Origin: JAFDVL01 sp043719385
GTDB lineage: Bacteria > Acidobacteriota > Blastocatellia > RBC074
DNA: 6,694 nucleotides
Direction of reading: 5' to 3'
Assembly: GCA_043719385.1 (NCBI GenBank)
Contig: JAYSTY010000333.1
Location: 1 to 6,694, forward strand
Shown here: positions 1 to 6,121 of the stretch, in pieces
Layout: every line of letters begins with the position of its first letter
Numbering within the stretch: position 1 is the stretch's first letter
Position numbers and translations under genes: made by a program
The notes under the pieces: model-generated
Databases searched by the model: none
Seen by the model: the letters and a program-made list of their open reading frames with translations, nothing else
Told to the model about the DNA's origin: nothing

Positions 1-983
1 TAAGCGTTAAGCGTCAAATCACGTCCGGCGAAAGCCGCAACTAAAATTAACAGCGACGATTGAGGTAAATGAAAGTTCGTGAGCAACGCATCTATCACCC
101 GAAAACGATAGCCCGGATGAATAAATAATTCAGTGCTTTGCGACCCAGCCTGTACGCGGCCATTTTCATCCGCCGCACTTTCTAACGCTCGCGTCGTGGT
201 TGTGCCAACCGCAATAATTCTTTTTCCTGCCTGCTTTGCCGCATTGATTATTTTTGCCGCAGTTGCGCTGATTTCAAAGCTTTCCGCTTCAATTTTGTGT
301 TCCTCAATATTTTCAACGCGCACAGGTTGAAAGGTCGCTGCGCCAACGTGATGAGTGATTTCAACGACTTCAATGCCATGCGCATTCAGTTCTGCAAACA
401 CGCGCTCGGTGAAATGTAAGCCAGCCGTCGGAGCCGCAATCGCACCGCGTTGTGTCGCATAAATTGTTTGATAACGCGGTTCATCAAGTCGCACTTTTTC
501 CGCATAATCACGTTTGATATAAGGCGGCAGCGGCGTATTGCCAATCTGGTCTATCAGCTCCGCTAGATTTTCGTCAGCCTGGAACCGTATCGCACGCCGT
601 CCATCGGCAAAAATCGCGGTTACTTCGCCGCGCAATTTTCCTCCAAATTCAAGCTGCGCTCCAATTGGCAAAGCGCGTCCAGGCTTCGCCATCGCTTCCC
701 ATTCATTTTCTGCCAGTGCCCGAACAAGTAAGGCTTCGATTTTTGCCCCGCGCTGACCATGTAAAATCCGATGTCCGATGAGGCGAGCGGGGAAGACGCG
801 AGTATTGTTGATGACCAGCACATCATTTGGCGAAAGCAGGGTTGGCAATTCGGCAAATGAACTGTCACACCAGGTTTTTTCCCCGTGCCTGATCCTGAGC
901 ATCCGCGCCTGATCGCGTGGCTCAAGCGGTTGTTGCGCGATCAATTCGGGCGGCAATTCAAAATTGAATTCTGAGATGTGCAT
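1..983 (-). CDS. queA: S-adenosylmethionine:tRNA ribosyltransferase-isomerase QueA, C-terminus cut by the window edge
   Basis: QueA transfers and isomerises the ribosyl part of S-adenosylmethionine onto preQ1-modified tRNA, giving epoxyqueuosine at the wobble position of GUN anticodons; it acts in the cytoplasm. I translated 327 uninterrupted residues from the ATG at 983. Family blocks seen include EPRDQARML (21-29), NNTRVFPARL (59-68), LPPYIKR (152-158), YQTIYA followed by GAIAAPTAGLHFT (171-192), HHVGAATFQPV (211-221), VGTTTTRALE (259-268) and TNFHLPQSSLLILVAAFAG (302-320). The last block normally lies about 20-30 residues before the end, so little is missing (the family is about 340-355 residues). 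The start overlaps the stop of the upstream LOG-family gene by one base (TAATG), which suggests translational coupling; no good Shine-Dalgarno site is visible. Pairing with ruvAB is a common gene order in bacteria, here with two genes inserted between. I see no damage in the reading frame. Confidence 0.96.
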   Translation of the reverse strand, partial: MHISEFNFELPPELIAQQPLEPRDQARMLRIRHGEKTWCDSSFAELPTLLSPNDVLVINNTRVFPARLIGHRILHGQRGAKIEALLVRALAENEWEAMAKPGRALPIGAQLEFGGKLRGEVTAIFADGRRAIRFQADENLAELIDQIGNTPLPPYIKRDYAEKVRLDEPRYQTIYATQRGAIAAPTAGLHFTERVFAELNAHGIEVVEITHHVGAATFQPVRVENIEEHKIEAESFEISATAAKIINAAKQAGKRIIAVGTTTTRALESAADENGRVQAGSQSTELFIHPGYRFRVIDALLTNFHLPQSSLLILVAAFAGRDLTLNA

Positions 984-1564
984 TATCGTTTTTCACGGTC
1001 AAGCCATTTTTCAACGTGCTGTGGCTGATATTTTGCGAACAATTCCAGCAACGTTTCAGGCTCCGTTGCTTCAATCACCAGAGCGCGATGGGTGTCTCGT
1101 AAAAATCCTTCGCGCATTGCGTGGTCGAACATTGCCAGCAGCGGCGTGAAATAATTTTCAACGTTCAGAATGCCACAGGGTTTTTGATGAATGCCGAGTT
1201 GTGCCCAGGTGAGGATTTCGCAAAACTCATCGAACGTTCCCATGCCGCCGGGCAGCGCCATAAAACCATCGGACAAATCAGCCATCAACGCTTTGCGCTC
1301 ATGCATTGAGTTGACAATGTGCATCTGCGTCACGTTTTGATGTGCGACTTCGCGGGCAACTAATGATTGCGGAATCACGCCAATCACTTCGCCGCCAGCG
1401 GCTAAAACCTCATCCGCGATCACACCCATTAATCCGACTTTGCCGCCGCCATAAACCAGGCCAATATTTTTTTTGACCAAAACTTTTCCCAATGATTTTG
1501 CCGCTTCAATATACTGAATCTTTGCTCCTTTGTTTGAGCCACAGAACACACAAATTCGTTTCAT
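983..1564 (-). CDS. LOG-family protein (TIGR00730), predicted nucleoside 5'-monophosphate phosphoribohydrolase
   Basis: A complete 193-residue protein of the LOG / 'lysine decarboxylase-like' family. Members characterised in plants and bacteria release the free base (cytokinin) from cytokinin riboside 5'-monophosphates, and some act on AMP; the real substrate here is unknown. Diagnostic motifs are the N-terminal ICVFCGS (4-10), the nucleotide-binding YGGGKVGLMG (38-47), the conserved MHERK (87-91) and LPGGMGTFDEF (104-114). In the latter, PGGxGTxxE supplies the catalytic glutamate (E113), and R90 is the partner arginine. Older annotations as lysine decarboxylase are not supported by this motif set. 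The gene overlaps the YihY-family gene by 4 bp (ATGA) and queA by 1 bp (TAATG), so it lies inside a tightly coupled operon. A GGGAG lies about 10 bases upstream of the ATG. Length is normal for the short, single-domain form of the family. Confidence 0.93.
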   Translation of the reverse strand: MKRICVFCGSNKGAKIQYIEAAKSLGKVLVKKNIGLVYGGGKVGLMGVIADEVLAAGGEVIGVIPQSLVAREVAHQNVTQMHIVNSMHERKALMADLSDGFMALPGGMGTFDEFCEILTWAQLGIHQKPCGILNVENYFTPLLAMFDHAMREGFLRDTHRALVIEATEPETLLELFAKYQPQHVEKWLDREKR

Positions 1565-2478
1565 GAATTCTCGTCTCCCATGTCTTCGCCAAACAAATTA
1601 CGGCAATGCAGCACTGCTGTTAATTGTGCGCCAAACAGCATAATCAGGCTCGACAAATATCCCCAGGTCAGCAATGCTACGACTGCGCCGATTGAACCGT
1701 AAAGCAAATCATAATGGAAATATGGCAGCATCCAGGCAAAGCTAAATTTGGCGATTTCCCATAAAATGCCTGCAAAAATTGCGCCCGGCAAAACTTCGAT
1801 CAGGCTGATTTTGGTGTTTGGCATCACGCGATAAATCAGGACAAAAAGTGAAGTAGTGAGGAGCAAACTGAACACCGCGAGAATGACCTGCCAGAGCAGT
1901 GAACCCAGCCAGGCGATTTGCAGTGGCACTTGTTTGACGGGTAAATTTACTGTCAGCGCCTGAATCGTGACGACGCCCGAAGTAATTAACAGCGAAGCCA
2001 TCAACACCAATCCAACTGAGGCAATCATCCCGACGGTCAGCAAACGCCCGTGCAAAAATGAGCGCGGTTGCGTTCCCCACATCCGGCACATGGCGCGTTC
2101 AATGACAGTGAAAATCCACGAGCCCGCCCACAGCAAAATTGCAAAAGCGGTGACGAGCAGGCTTGCCGAAACCTGACTGATAGCCTCTAAGTTGCGTTGC
2201 ACAAACTCCGCCGATCCCGGCATAAAAGTATGCAAACGGCCCAGAATTTCGCGGTGAATGGATTCGCCAAAATAGCTCTGGGCAACACTGAGTGTCAGCA
2301 GCAAAGTCGGAAACAATACCAGCATTCCGAAATAGGTAATCGCAGCGGACGAAGTAATTAAATCGTTATCCAGAAAGCTGGTGATGGAACGAAACAGGAT
2401 ACGCCGCTTCGTCGCACGATTCCTGATCCGCCACCACAGTCTTCCCGGAGTCGGAAATTTGATGATGTTATCACTCAT
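1561..2478 (-). CDS. YihY/BrkB (UPF0761) family integral membrane protein
   Basis: A 305-residue polytopic inner-membrane protein. About six hydrophobic segments can be read at roughly residues 45-66, 105-127, 147-171, 188-217, 227-250 and 258-290. A basic N-terminus (RIRNRATKRRILFR, 17-30) suggests a cytoplasmic start. The family signature is clear in the last segments: LPGAIFAGILWEIAKFSFAWMLPYF (230-254), then YGSIGAVVALLTWGYLSSLIMLFGAQL (260-286). The family was once called RNase BN or virulence factor BrkB. The RNase BN activity was later assigned to another protein (Rbn/ElaC), so no nuclease function should be inferred, and the true function is unknown, possibly transport. The start codon directly abuts the ruvB stop (TGAATG, no spacer), and the end overlaps the LOG-family gene by 4 bp. 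It is therefore co-transcribed with a DNA-repair cassette and probably translated by coupling, as no strong ribosome binding site is seen. Confidence 0.92.
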   Translation of the reverse strand: MSDNIIKFPTPGRLWWRIRNRATKRRILFRSITSFLDNDLITSSAAITYFGMLVLFPTLLLTLSVAQSYFGESIHREILGRLHTFMPGSAEFVQRNLEAISQVSASLLVTAFAILLWAGSWIFTVIERAMCRMWGTQPRSFLHGRLLTVGMIASVGLVLMASLLITSGVVTIQALTVNLPVKQVPLQIAWLGSLLWQVILAVFSLLLTTSLFVLIYRVMPNTKISLIEVLPGAIFAGILWEIAKFSFAWMLPYFHYDLLYGSIGAVVALLTWGYLSSLIMLFGAQLTAVLHCRNLFGEDMGDENS

Positions 2479-3531
2479 TCAAAATAATCCCGGTTGCTCA
2501 TCATTTTGCAGGCTAAAACCTAAATGCAGGTAAGCCGCCGGCGTGACAACTCTACCGCGTGGCGTGCGATTCAGGAAACCGATTTGAATCAGGTACGGTT
2601 CATAGATTTCTTCAATCGCGTCTTTCTCCTCATTAATCGCAGCGGAAATCGTGCCTACGCCAACTGGCCCGCCGCCAAATTTTTCGATAATCGTGGACAG
2701 CATTTTACGATCAACTTCATCCAAACCATAACGATCAACTTCCATGCGATTGAGCGCATCCGTCGCCACTTCCATCGTGATGTGTCCTTCGTATTCGACT
2801 TCCGCAAAATCGCGGACGCGCCGCAACAAACGATTAACAATCCTCGGAGTCCCACGCGAACGCCGTGCAATTGCATTCGCGCCAGCGTCATCAATTTCGA
2901 CGCCCAAAATATCCGCTGATCTGAGTACGATAATTTGCAGGTCTTCGATTGGATAAAAATCTAAATGAAAATTAATTCCGAAGCGGCCCCGCAACGGAGC
3001 CGTAATCATTCCCGCTCGTGTCGTCGCCCCAACCAAAGTGAAACGCGGCAAATCCAGCTTGACCGACCGCGCCGAAGGGCCTTGCCCGATAATCAAATCC
3101 AGCTCGAAATCCTCCATCGCCGGATAAAGAATTTCTTCAATCGCCGGATGCATGCGATGAATTTCATCAATAAATAAAACGTCGCCTTCTTCAAGATTGG
3201 TGAGCATCGCCGCCAGATCACCAGGTTTTTCAATTACCGGCCCGGACGTAACATGAATTTTCGCGCCCATTTCACGGGCTACAATTTGCGCCATCGTAGT
3301 TTTACCTAAGCCCGGCGGCCCATTCAACAAAACGTGATCCAGCGATTCGCCACGCGCACAAGCGGCCTTGATGAAGATGTTGAGATTGTCTTTGACCTTT
3401 CGTTGCCCGATGTACTCGCGCAGATATTGCGGGCGCAGCGAGAGTTCAATCTGTTGCTCTTCATCTGCTGTGCCACTGCCAAGTAAGCGATTGTCTTCAT
3501 CGTCATTATTGGTAGCTTTATTTTTCGCCAT
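2479..3531 (-). CDS. ruvB: Holliday junction branch-migration ATPase RuvB
   Basis: RuvB is the hexameric AAA+ motor that, with RuvA, drives Holliday junction branch migration before RuvC cuts. The 350-residue product is full length. Walker A is GPPGLGKTT (71-79) and Walker B is LFIDEIH (119-125). The sensor-1 stretch is GATTRAG (168-174), the arginine finger lies in LRGRFG (180-185), and sensor 2 is in GTPR (227-230). The C-terminal winged helix that contacts DNA runs from about 265 to 340 and includes FGGGPVGVGTIS (285-296) and NRTPRGRVVTPAAYLHLGF (321-339). The first 25 residues are polar, acidic and variable, as usual. It follows ruvA by 31 bp. No convincing Shine-Dalgarno sequence precedes the ATG (an AAGG lies too far upstream), but no alternative ATG, GTG or TTG in the N-terminal segment looks better. 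All key catalytic residues are present. Confidence 0.98.
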   Translation of the reverse strand: MAKNKATNNDDEDNRLLGSGTADEEQQIELSLRPQYLREYIGQRKVKDNLNIFIKAACARGESLDHVLLNGPPGLGKTTMAQIVAREMGAKIHVTSGPVIEKPGDLAAMLTNLEEGDVLFIDEIHRMHPAIEEILYPAMEDFELDLIIGQGPSARSVKLDLPRFTLVGATTRAGMITAPLRGRFGINFHLDFYPIEDLQIIVLRSADILGVEIDDAGANAIARRSRGTPRIVNRLLRRVRDFAEVEYEGHITMEVATDALNRMEVDRYGLDEVDRKMLSTIIEKFGGGPVGVGTISAAINEEKDAIEEIYEPYLIQIGFLNRTPRGRVVTPAAYLHLGFSLQNDEQPGLF

Positions 3532-3562
3532 ATAGGGGCTTATAACTGCCTTAGCTATAGAT

Positions 3563-4174
3563 TCACCGTGACAACTTTCTCATTGATAGCTTCGTCAATT
3601 GTGAGAAATTCGCATCGGGATTTTCTTTCATTGTTGCGTTCACTGCTTTTTCCGCTGCCGCACGTTGGAAGCCCAAATTGACTAATGCCGAAATAATGTC
3701 ATCGGCAATTGTATTGGCGCTTCCGGCTCCGGTAGCGAGGCGGAATTGTTCTTCGAGTTCGGGCGAAGAAAGCGCGGAAAGTTTGTCTTTTAATTCAACT
3801 ACTAAACGTTCAGCGGTTTTTTTGCCGACGCCGGGAATCGCTACCAGCCGCGCCAAATCGTTATTGCGAATCGCGGGGATTAATTCTTCAGCGCTCATGC
3901 CGGACAAAATTGTGACGGCCAGTTTTGGGCCAATCCCGGAAATGCTGGTCAAATGTAAAAATAATTTTTTCTCTCGCTCGGTGCGAAAACCGTACAGTTG
4001 CAACGCGTCTTCGCGCACGTGCGTGTGGACGCGCAGCGAAACCTGGCTGCCTTCTTCGCCGAGGTCGTAAAATGTCGAAAGCGGAATAATCAATTCGTAA
4101 CCGACGCCGCCGACATCAATAATAACTATATTCGGTTGTTTGCTGAGCAGCTTGCCTGACAGGTGAGCAATCAA
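3563..4174 (-). CDS. ruvA: Holliday junction DNA-binding protein RuvA (TTG start)
   Basis: RuvA binds the four-way junction as a tetramer and loads RuvB. I place the start at the TTG at 4174, giving MIAHLSGKLL and 203 residues. Reasons: the family begins with M-I-x-x-L-x-G at exactly this point, an AAGGAG lies 8 bases upstream, and the upstream in-frame ATG at 4240 would add 22 unrelated residues and sits inside the promoter palindrome. Domain I (OB fold) spans about 1-62 and includes VGGVGYEL (21-28). The acidic pin residues E55 and D56, which in E. coli lie at the junction centre, are conserved at the same positions. Domain II has two helix-hairpin-helix motifs, SISGIGPKLA (77-86) and IPGVGKKTAERL (113-124). 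A flexible acidic linker (about 137-152) leads to the RuvB-binding domain III (about 155-203). This is the first gene of the leftward operon; no ruvC is in the window. Confidence 0.96.
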   Translation of the reverse strand: MIAHLSGKLLSKQPNIVIIDVGGVGYELIIPLSTFYDLGEEGSQVSLRVHTHVREDALQLYGFRTEREKKLFLHLTSISGIGPKLAVTILSGMSAEELIPAIRNNDLARLVAIPGVGKKTAERLVVELKDKLSALSSPELEEQFRLATGAGSANTIADDIISALVNLGFQRAAAEKAVNATMKENPDANFSQLTKLSMRKLSR

Positions 4175-4182
4175 GGCTCTTT

Positions 4183-4188
4183 CTCCTT
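4183..4188 (-). promoter_or_regulatory. Ribosome binding site that fixes the ruvA TTG start
   Basis: On the minus strand this reads AAGGAG, a near-perfect Shine-Dalgarno sequence, separated by 8 bases from TTG at 4174. It is the best ribosome binding site in the leftward operon. It lies within the reading frame of the longer ATG-initiated version, which argues that the longer version is not used. Confidence 0.85.
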
Positions 4189-4210
4189 CTTTTGGATTAT
4201 TTACAGATGG

Positions 4211-4240
4211 AGTGTAAGAGACAGCCACAAGCACTGTCAA
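4211..4240 (-). promoter_or_regulatory. Predicted sigma-70-type promoter for ruvA and the leftward operon
   Basis: On the minus strand a perfect -35 box TTGACA (4240-4235) is followed after 18 bases by TACACT (4216-4211), which matches four of six -10 consensus positions. Transcription would start near 4204, leaving a leader of about 30 bases before the TTG that contains the AAGGAG site. The -35 box lies in the left arm of the palindrome at 4233-4258. The prediction rests on consensus matching only. Confidence 0.5.
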
Positions 4241-4258
4241 TTCGCGTTAATTGACAGT
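4233..4258. promoter_or_regulatory. 26-bp palindrome between ruvA and rex, with back-to-back -35 boxes; possible operator
   Basis: Two perfect 10-bp arms, ACTGTCAATT (4233-4242) and AATTGACAGT (4249-4258), flank a 6-bp centre CGCGTT. Each arm contains TTGACA on its own outgoing strand, so the palindrome is also the junction of two divergent -35 elements. A further TGACAG copy lies at 4260-4265, in direct repeat with the right arm at 8-bp spacing. A protein bound here would cover both -35 boxes. The dyad does not match the usual Rex operator (TTGTGAA and TTCACAA separated by a short spacer), so autoregulation by Rex is only a possibility. There is no T-run to make it a terminator. Confidence 0.6.
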
Positions 4259-4280
4259 CTGACAGACGCTGCGTTATCGT
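4251..4280 (+). promoter_or_regulatory. Predicted sigma-70-type promoter for rex and the microcompartment genes
   Basis: TTGACA (4251-4256) is a perfect -35 box. After 18 bases TATCGT (4275-4280) matches four of six -10 positions. Transcription would start near 4287, giving a leader of about 50 bases to the rex ATG. The -35 box lies in the right arm of the palindrome. The layout mirrors the ruvA promoter on the other strand. Confidence 0.5.
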
Positions 4281-4338
4281 TGCGGTTTAGCTGAGTAAGC
4301 GATAGTAATTTGAAGAGTTAAGCCCGAATTTTGCTGCG

Positions 4339-5031
4339 ATGAAAACTGAGAAAATCTCCGAACTCACCACCAGCCGCCTTTCGCTTTATTTGCGTTGTCT
4401 GGATGAGTTGGAAAGCGAAGGAGTGGTGCGGATTTCATCGAAGGCTATGGCGGAGCAGTTTGCGCTGAATTCGGCGCAAATTCGCAAGGACCTGGCTTAT
4501 TTTGGCGAATTCGGAGTGCGTGGCGTTGGTTATTCAGTCAACGATTTACGTCGTCATTTACGGCAGATTTTAGGCTTGAATGTGAACCGCAATGTGGCGA
4601 TTGTAGGAGCCGGAAATCTGGGTTTGGCGCTGGCGACTTATGGCGGATTCAACGTCAACGGTTTTCGCATTGTTGCGATTTTTGATAATGACTTGGAAAA
4701 GATCGGGACAATTACGCGTGGCGGGCTGACAATTCAGGATGCCAAATATCTGAGCGAAATAATCAAACGCGAGCAGGTTGAAATTGTTGTTTTGGCAGTT
4801 CCTGCAATAAGCGCAGAGCAGGCGCTTGAAGCCGTGACAGCCGCCGGAGTCAACGCGATTTTGAATTTTGCCCCCGTGCGGTTGCCACCCAGGTCTGGTG
4901 TTAAGATCAAGCATGTTGATTTTGCGATTTCACTTGAAAGTCTATCCTATTTTCTGGCGCGACCAAATTCTTCAGGGCAAACAACGACGGGATTAAGCGC
5001 AGATTTTCGGGATTTTCTGCGGACTGATTAA
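4339..5031 (+). CDS. rex: Redox-sensing transcriptional repressor Rex
   Basis: Rex is a cytoplasmic dimeric repressor that leaves its operators when NADH binds, so it reports the NADH/NAD+ ratio and controls fermentation, respiration or dehydrogenase genes. The 230-residue product has the N-terminal winged helix (about 8-75), with SSKAMAEQFALNSAQIRKDLAYFGEFGVRGVGY (33-65) as the family signature. The Rossmann domain follows: VAIVGAGNLGLALA (86-99) is the dinucleotide loop and IFDND (114-118) ends the second strand. Next come the conserved VEIVVLAVPA and GVNAILNFAPVRL segments, then a domain-swapped C-terminal helix. Length is close to the family norm (about 210-230), with a slightly long polar tail. 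Upstream in-frame codons reach a stop at 4306 without another start, so the ATG is secure although no clear Shine-Dalgarno site is seen. Its stop overlaps the aldolase start by one base (TAATG). This arrangement suggests Rex is co-expressed with, and may regulate, the microcompartment genes. Confidence 0.96.
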   Translation: MKTEKISELTTSRLSLYLRCLDELESEGVVRISSKAMAEQFALNSAQIRKDLAYFGEFGVRGVGYSVNDLRRHLRQILGLNVNRNVAIVGAGNLGLALATYGGFNVNGFRIVAIFDNDLEKIGTITRGGLTIQDAKYLSEIIKREQVEIVVLAVPAISAEQALEAVTAAGVNAILNFAPVRLPPRSGVKIKHVDFAISLESLSYFLARPNSSGQTTTGLSADFRDFLRTD

Positions 5032-5822
5032 TGGACGAACGAATAATCAAAGAACAAATTGTTGAGACTGCGCGGCGTAGTTATGAGCGCGGTCACATCG
5101 TCGCGGGTGATGGCAACATCAGTGTCAGAGTTGCACCGAATCGCTGCATCGCTACGCCATCGGGAGTGAGCAAAGGCTGGATGAAGCCCGAAATGATGGT
5201 CGTTGTTGACATCGCAGGAAATCCGCTTGAACCGTCTGATTACAAAGTCTCATCCGAATGGCCGATGCACCAGGTTATTTATCAGGCGCGTCCTGATGTG
5301 AATGCTGTCGTGCATTTTCATCCGCCTTATGCGACAGGCTTTGCGGTAGCGGGGCTTTCGCTGGACAAGGCAATTTTATCTGAAGTCGTGTTGACGCTTG
5401 GTTGTGTGCCGCTCGCAGATTACGGCACGCCTTCGACGCGGGAATTGACGGACGCGATTGAGCCGTTCCTGGCGTATCACGATGCGTTGTTGATGGCGAA
5501 TCACGGTGCAGTCGCGTATGCTGACACCCTGGAGAAAGCTTTCAATAAACTGGAAACGCTCGAACATACTTGCAAGATCAGCGCGATTGCGCGCAGTCTT
5601 GGTAACGAAAATACAATTCCTGAACGCGCCATTTCCAAGCTGTTTGATATTCGTGAACGCAATGGAGCGATGCCGCCGGAAGCGCGAATGGGGCAGGCTT
5701 GTGGAATTGGCGGCGGAAACAACGACGGGGCGATGGGGAGACGGAGCGATGGGGAGACGATTACTTTAACGCGCGAAGAATTAGTTGAATTGTTATCGCA
5801 AGCCGCGAGATTAATGAATTAA
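5031..5822 (+). CDS. Class II aldolase/adducin-family enzyme (fuculose/rhamnulose-phosphate aldolase type), likely BMC cargo
   Basis: Predicted zinc-dependent aldolase of the FucA/AraD type, which cleaves L-fuculose- or L-rhamnulose-1-phosphate into DHAP and L-lactaldehyde; the exact substrate cannot be read from sequence. Motifs: GDGNIS (27-31 region), ATPSGVSKG (41-49, phosphate-binding region), SSEWPMH (74-80) with catalytic E76, HFHPPYA (95-101) with zinc ligands H95 and H97, and ANHGA with the third zinc histidine H158. These correspond to E. coli FucA E73, H92, H94 and H155. The catalytic domain ends near 220. Unlike plain FucA (about 215 residues), this protein continues with a Gly/Asn/Arg-rich linker (about 222-242) and a short amphipathic helix, residues 243-263, with pattern REELVELLSQAARLM. 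That is the usual layout of a C-terminal microcompartment encapsulation peptide. Shell genes follow 20 bp downstream. The start overlaps the rex stop (TAATG). An epimerase or decarboxylase of the same superfamily is a less likely alternative. Confidence 0.93.
   Translation: MDERIIKEQIVETARRSYERGHIVAGDGNISVRVAPNRCIATPSGVSKGWMKPEMMVVVDIAGNPLEPSDYKVSSEWPMHQVIYQARPDVNAVVHFHPPYATGFAVAGLSLDKAILSEVVLTLGCVPLADYGTPSTRELTDAIEPFLAYHDALLMANHGAVAYADTLEKAFNKLETLEHTCKISAIARSLGNENTIPERAISKLFDIRERNGAMPPEARMGQACGIGGGNNDGAMGRRSDGETITLTREELVELLSQAARLMN
5727..5758 (+). repeat. Four-unit 8-bp tandem repeat in the aldolase linker
   Basis: Four octamers run head to tail: GGGGCGAT, GGGGAGAC, GGAGCGAT, GGGGAGAC. Units 2 and 4 are identical, and units 1 and 3 differ at one base, so there is also a 16-bp period. 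The repeat encodes aldolase residues 233-243, exactly the flexible linker between catalytic domain and C-terminal helix. Because 8 and 16 are not multiples of three, successive units are read in different frames, so the protein itself is not periodic. Confidence 0.85.
5757..5819 (+). other. Predicted encapsulation peptide of the aldolase
   Basis: Codons for residues 243-263 form a predicted amphipathic helix, with hydrophobic L251, V252, L254, L255, A258, A259, L261 and M262 alternating with charged or polar R248, E249, E250, E253, S256, Q257 and R260. It is separated from the folded enzyme by a flexible linker. Known BMC cargo enzymes, including aldolases of planctomycete-type microcompartments, carry such tails that bind the inner face of shell proteins. 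Assignment is by pattern and gene context. Confidence 0.65.
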
Positions 5823-5831
5823 CAATGTAAT

Positions 5832-5837
5832 GAGGAG
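5832..5837 (+). promoter_or_regulatory. Strong ribosome binding site of the BMC-H gene
   Basis: GAGGAG ends 5 bases before the ATG at 5843. It is the strongest Shine-Dalgarno sequence in the rightward operon, where rex, the aldolase and the AtuA-like gene have weak or none. This fits the need for many hexamer copies per shell. Confidence 0.8.
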
Positions 5838-5842
5838 AATAA

Positions 5843-6121
5843 ATGGAAGCACTTGGAATGATTGAAACAAAAGGTCTGGTGGCTACGATTGAAGCCGCCG
5901 ACGCGATGGTCAAAGCCGCAAACGTGACGCTCATCGGCTACGAAAAAATCGGCGCTGGCTTTGTCACTGCCATCGTGCGTGGAGATGTTGCCGCCGTCAA
6001 AGCTGCGACTGATGCCGGAGCCGCTGCCGCTCGTCGCGTTGGCGAACTCGTCAGCGTCCATGTCATCCCGCGCCCTCATTCATCGGTGGATGATGTGATG
6101 CCGATTGGATTGAAGAAATAG
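5843..6121 (+). CDS. BMC-H bacterial microcompartment hexameric shell protein (PduA/EutM/CcmK type)
   Basis: A complete 92-residue single-BMC-domain protein; six copies form the flat hexagonal tiles of a microcompartment shell. The family signature is nearly continuous: EALGMIETKGLVA (2-14), IEAADAMVKAANV (16-28), GYEKIGAGFVTAIVRGDVAAVKAATDAG (32-59), and GELVSVHVIPRPH (67-79). The edge lysine that joins neighbouring hexamers in PduA (K26) is K24 here, and the matching arginine of PRPH is R77. The central pore loop reads KIGAGF (35-40) where PduA has KIGSGL. The pore serine is therefore alanine, which should make the pore lining less polar and may alter metabolite passage. It follows the aldolase by 20 bp with a strong GAGGAG site. 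Its stop codon TAG overlaps the first two bases of a long hairpin. Shell sequence alone does not show which pathway is enclosed; the aldolase neighbour is the clue. Confidence 0.97.
   Translation: MEALGMIETKGLVATIEAADAMVKAANVTLIGYEKIGAGFVTAIVRGDVAAVKAATDAGAAAARRVGELVSVHVIPRPHSSVDDVMPIGLKK

Noticed and set aside
1..14. Tandem TAAGCGT repeat at the left edge
   Set aside because: Two copies only, within the queA coding frame, where it encodes normal family residues near LTLNA; it is probably chance.
4175..4240. Longer ruvA starting at ATG 4240 (22 extra residues)
   Set aside because: The extra residues do not resemble RuvA, the ATG lies within the palindrome/-35 region, and the TTG at 4174 has an AAGGAG 8 bases upstream and gives the exact family N-terminus and the usual 203 residues.
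4233..4258. LexA (SOS) box for ruvAB
   Set aside because: The arms contain CTGT and ACAG as in E. coli LexA boxes, but they are separated by 16 bases instead of 8, and no GAAC-N4-GTTC type box of Gram-positive bacteria is present either. A lineage-specific LexA site cannot be excluded.
4570..4914. Antisense open frame within rex, and similar open frames opposite ruvB, the aldolase and the YihY gene
   Set aside because: They lie wholly inside well-supported genes, match no family I recognise and have the composition expected of shadow frames.
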